Under the pieces are notes generated by a model, which was not told the DNA's origin, did not search any database, and was given only the letters and a program-made list of their open reading frames with translations. Positions 20,349 through 22,912 of a stretch of 22,912 nt of DNA are shown here, in pieces; the first letter of the stretch is position 1, and the number at the start of each line of letters is the position of its first letter. The stretch is from Plakobranchus ocellatus (taxonomy: Eukaryota > Mollusca > Gastropoda > Plakobranchidae), in the NCBI GenBank assembly GCA_019648995.1, contig BLXT01002526.1, positions 27,118-50,029 of the forward strand, read 5' to 3'. Both the position numbers and the translations under genes were made by a program.

Positions 20349-20675
20349 TCACAAACAAAACACAAAACAATTGCTGTGTTGTTTTTTCATATTCGATAGA
20401 CAAATTCTTACATCAGACATTACAAAATCCAATCTGTCATAGATATATAACATAATACTGAATGTCATAGTTTATGAAGAATGGAATACAAAAAAAAAAA
20501 AAAAGGAAAGAAAAAAAGCAACCCACAAAGAACGCGCAAAAAACACAGACAAAGCAAAAAACAATTTCTATGTTGTTTTTCATATTCGATCTATAGGCAA
20601 ATCCTTACGTCAGAAATTACAATATCCAATCTGTCATAGATAGAACATAACACTGAATGTCATAGTTTTATGGTG
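20349..20675. repeat. Tandem duplication with a unit of about 194 bp
   Basis: The segment at about 20349-20475 recurs at about 20545-20670: both contain TGTTGTTTTT, CATATTCGAT, AATCCAATCTGTCATAGATA (or a one-base variant) and CTGAATGTCATAGTTT in the same order, offset by 193-195 bases. Each copy is preceded by an A-rich stretch (15 A at 20490-20504 before the second). Differences are scattered substitutions and small indels, so the duplication is not recent. Confidence 0.85.
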
Positions 20676-20961
20676 TCTTGCAAATAATGGTAGGGAAATA
20701 TGGAATGTATAACGAAATCAATTAATGAACATAACCAGTCATATCAACCAATACACAAACAATGCTTTCATACTCTTCCTTCGAGAAATACAAGTCTAAA
20801 TTATACAAAGATGTTTGCCCGATGTTACAGCTGCAAAGTGTGTCATAAATAAGCTAGATTGTCTAAGCAGGACAGGGGAATAAATCCAGGAACGAGAACA
20901 TTTACCTCAAGACTAATATTGCAAATATCTCTTACTGCAGCTAATTGGCGGTTAAGTGTAA

Positions 20962-21005
<44 letters not shown>
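20962..21005. repeat. (CAA)n trinucleotide microsatellite
   Basis: About 44 bases of pure CAA/AAC repeats. On the minus strand it gives a poly-valine frame that is an artefact. Confidence 0.97.
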
Positions 21006-21784
21006 TAAACACGAATCACAATACAGGCTACACAGACAATTTGTAACATGTGAAGATAGAAACGGACTTAAAACAAAACAAAACGAAAACGCTCCAACTG
21101 TAGATTTGCGTTAAAAATCTTATTCCATACAATAATTTTGTCAGGACACGACGGCCTCCTGCCATTGAAACATCAGACATTATTGTAAATATATTTATTA
21201 TATCTATGGATTTCTTTGAAATAATTTCCTGCTTTCGAATTTTTCTTCCCTTAAACATGTTTTACAACTTTTTGTCCTTATAAGTATCATTCATTTCTTT
21301 AGTTTTCACCTCCAGTGGTATTAAAATGGATTCTTTTCCAGTTTTTACGAATAAGGATTTTATAAGAATCGAAACTGTTAGCTTTAAACATTTTTGGAAT
21401 ATAATTCATAATAGAAAGTAAAAGAAATGACATGCTTTATTAACAATGTTTATGAATAACAATCATATGAACTACTTTAACTACGTTGAGTAAAAATAGG
21501 AAAAAAAAATATAGTTTTACTTTTATGAAAATGATGCTGTTGATCAACAATGTCCGAAACGGTAGAGGTCAAATTCTTCCAAGGCAAGACAAATGAAAGT
21601 CATTTTTTTGAGGAAGGAACTAATTCCTGCAAGATCGGAGAGGTTTCATATAGCAGGATGACAGAGGAGTTCCCCAGACACAAAACAACAGTCTTTCTTG
21701 GGAGAGCGAGATTTAAAACTTCTCATTGATGAGACAAGTTTTGATTTGAGAAAATTCCTCCAACACTGGGAAAAAACATTTAAC
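21006..21784. other. Non-coding stretch leading into the minisatellite
   Basis: No coding signal. From about 21650 short strings such as AGCAGGATGACAGAGGAG and GGGAGAGCGAG resemble the minisatellite unit that follows, so the array may once have been longer. Confidence 0.45.
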
Positions 21785-22240
21785 GTTTGGAGGATGCCGC
21801 TGAAACTAACTCTCCACGAGTCATTATTTGAATGATGACGGGAAAGTCCTAATTGGAGGATGACAGTGAAAGGAGAGTCAATTTTAGAAAGATGATAGTG
21901 AAAGGATAGTACCTATTAGGAGGATGATCGTAAAAGGAGAGTCCCTATTAGGAGGATGACAGGAGAACGAGAAGGAGAGACATAATTTTGAGAATGACTG
22001 TAAAAGGAGAGTCACTATTAGGAGGATGACGGTTAGGGGAGAGTTACTATTTGGAGGATGATATCGAAAGAAGAGTCATCATTTGAAAGATGTCAGCGAA
22101 AAGAGAGTTGTCATTTGGAGGTTGATGCTAAAAAGAGAGCCACTAATTGGAGGTTGACAGTAAAAGGAAAGTCTCGAACTGAGGATGGTAGTTAGGAGAG
22201 AGCCATCGTTTAGAACATGACAGTTAAGGGAATGGGGAGG
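21785..22240. repeat. Degenerate minisatellite, 32-bp period
   Basis: The unit is approximately TTGGAGGATGACAGTAAAAG followed by GAGAGTCACTAT. Unit landmarks (GGAGGATG or variants) fall at 21855, 21887, 21919, 21951, about 21990, 22021, 22053, 22085, 22117, 22149, 22181 and 22212: steps of 32 nearly throughout, with one 39/31 irregularity where an insertion lies at about 21960-21985. Weaker units sit at about 21789 and 21823. That is about 14 direct, contiguous copies. Thirty-two is not a multiple of three, so this is not a protein repeat. Confidence 0.92.
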
Positions 22241-22608
22241 AGGAGGGGGTCACTGTCTGTAGGTTACTGCTCCAATCCTCCGAAAAAAGAGAGAAATAAA
22301 AGTGTTGAAAAACATCTCAACTCTTCCACAACCAGAGAATTTGAGATTGTCGTTGCGCTCTTGCACATATGGCGAGACAACAATCATTACTAGAAGGATG
22401 TGAGTTCATCCCCTCCAAAATAAAAGAACAGGAGTCTTCACAAGACAAATGTCAAGAACTGGACAAGACAATAGAGTTTGTCTGTGGCAATCTTCGAAAG
22501 TTGACCATGTATTCCAGCAGTTTTTTATCTTCTTCCCCCACCATATCCAGTTATCACTTGTTAATAACACAGTCTTTAAAGCTTCAAGCTTCATAGAATG
22601 GGGCGCAA
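22241..22608 (+). other. Stretch with one unassigned plus-strand open frame
   Basis: A 75-codon frame begins at 22369 (MARQQSLLEGCEFIPSKIKE), is polar and lysine/glutamate-rich in its first two thirds, and stops at 22594-22596, 18 bases before an AATAAA at 22614. No domain is recognised, and a minus-strand frame overlaps it completely. It could be chance, or the last exon of a gene convergent with the minus-strand exon to its right. Confidence 0.2.
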
Positions 22609-22647
22609 TTAGAAATAAATTATAAGTCCATTGTCTTTTATTTCTAA
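22609..22647. terminator. Perfect 11-bp inverted repeat carrying AATAAA on both strands
   Basis: TTAGAAATAAA (22609-22619) and its exact reverse complement TTTATTTCTAA (22637-22647) flank a 17-base loop. Each strand therefore reads an AATAAA polyadenylation hexamer within the stem: plus strand at 22614-22619, minus strand at 22642-22637. The minus-strand one lies about 45 bases past the stop of the candidate terminal exon. Confidence 0.55.
22637..22642 (-). promoter_or_regulatory. Candidate polyadenylation signal of the minus-strand exon
   Basis: AATAAA read leftward, about 45 bases after the TGA at 22687. With cleavage 10-30 bases further on, the transcript would end near 22610-22625, inside the loop or far arm of the inverted repeat. 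Confidence 0.4.
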
Positions 22648-22686
22648 CTGCTGTTGGGCACATGGCCTGGCTCGAGTACTAACATG

Positions 22687-22852
22687 TCAGAGATATTGCA
22701 CGGTGTGGTTAGGACTCTCATAGCCGCTGTCAATCGCCTCTTTGTCGCCCTCAGAATCATGGAACTCCAATCTCTTGCGAGAGATGTTCTTGGATAAATT
22801 ATGGAGTTTAGAAACTTTCTGGACACCGCAGTTTTTCTTTGGCGCCAGAGCC
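22687..22852 (-). CDS. Candidate terminal coding exon, protein unknown, with a DSGxxS motif
   Basis: Read leftward, a pyrimidine-rich acceptor-like string (CACCTGCCTCTCACCAG, ending at 22853) precedes about 54 codons, then TGA at 22689-22687, a short untranslated stretch and AATAAA at 22642-22637. The encoded segment is charged and hydrophilic: ALAPKKNCGVQKVSKLHNLS, then KNISRKRLEFHDSEGDKEAI, then DSGYESPNHTVQYL. Composition and codons look more protein-like than the AT-rich surroundings. DSGYES (22731-22714) fits DSG-hydrophobic-x-S, the phosphodegron recognised by the beta-TrCP ubiquitin ligase in proteins such as I-kappa-B and beta-catenin; six residues can match by chance. I do not recognise the protein. 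The open frame extends upstream past the acceptor to an ATG at 22887, so an unspliced start cannot be excluded, and the rest of the gene would lie to the right of the window. Confidence 0.4.
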
Positions 22853-22912
22853 CTGGTGAGAGGCAGGTGTGAGGTTCTGGTGCACAAATGGATTTGCAGT
22901 CTAAGATATTGT

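Noticed and set aside
20162..20442. Poly-Asn, poly-Thr and poly-Leu frames, and the poly-valine frame at 20843-21049
   Set aside because: These come from (AAC)n/(CAA)n repeats and occur in several frames at once.
21785..22240. CRISPR-like regular repeats with a 32-base period
   Set aside because: The units are contiguous with no unique spacers, they diverge freely, and the context is a eukaryotic genome.

Overview
The window looks like invertebrate animal nuclear DNA: AT-rich, densely loaded with long (GA)n, (GATA)n, (TA)n, (GAT)n and (CAA)n microsatellites, decayed LINE and Tc1/mariner-like coding relics, SINE-like pieces and no compact gene organisation. A lophotrochozoan, perhaps a mollusc such as a cephalopod, would fit the microsatellite and LINE mix, but that is an impression and not a demonstration. 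I see no bacterial features (operons, Shine-Dalgarno sites, rRNA) and no intact long ORF; the best candidate for host coding sequence is a possible terminal exon at the right edge.

Left part (1-7.9 kb): mostly anonymous AT-rich sequence. Within it are a CpG-rich block at 430-640 made of successive short hairpins; a decayed transposase-like pseudogene at about 2.58-3.41 kb; a minus-strand SINE-like piece with a poly-T (poly-A on its own strand) end at 4645; a 529-bp foldback element with inverted ends of about 120 bp (4898-5426); a second copy of the first hairpin of the 430-640 block at 6576-6599 carrying a compensatory base change; and a fossil Tc1/mariner-like transposase on the minus strand (about 7.08-7.58 kb), followed directly by a (TA)n(GA)n tract.

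Middle (9.8-16.9 kb): a compound (GATA)n/(GA)n tract abuts the 3' end of a nearly complete but badly decayed LINE of about 3.3 kb on the minus strand (10.13-13.44 kb), with 5' leader, AP-type endonuclease, reverse transcriptase and C-terminal region in order. A second, 5'-truncated and internally deleted copy of the same family lies on the plus strand (about 15.61-16.65 kb). The two copies are head to head and share a segment near the 3' end with about 4 mismatches in 55 bases. A GC-richer hairpin-bearing block of unknown identity (about 15.32-15.60 kb) sits exactly at the truncation point of the second copy.

Right part (16.9-22.9 kb): anonymous sequence with (GAT)n, a tRNA-like SINE candidate near 19.4-19.7 kb, a 194-bp tandem duplication, (CAA)n tracts and a 32-bp-period minisatellite at about 21.79-22.24 kb. 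The last 300 bases hold a candidate terminal exon read leftward: a pyrimidine-rich acceptor, about 55 codons with a DSGxxS motif, a stop, and an AATAAA 45 bases later that lies in one arm of a perfect 11-bp inverted repeat whose other arm supplies an AATAAA on the plus strand. The window therefore seems to be an intergenic or intronic repeat landscape ending in the 3' end of one leftward gene. All family names come from recognising motifs in the translated sequence, without any search.
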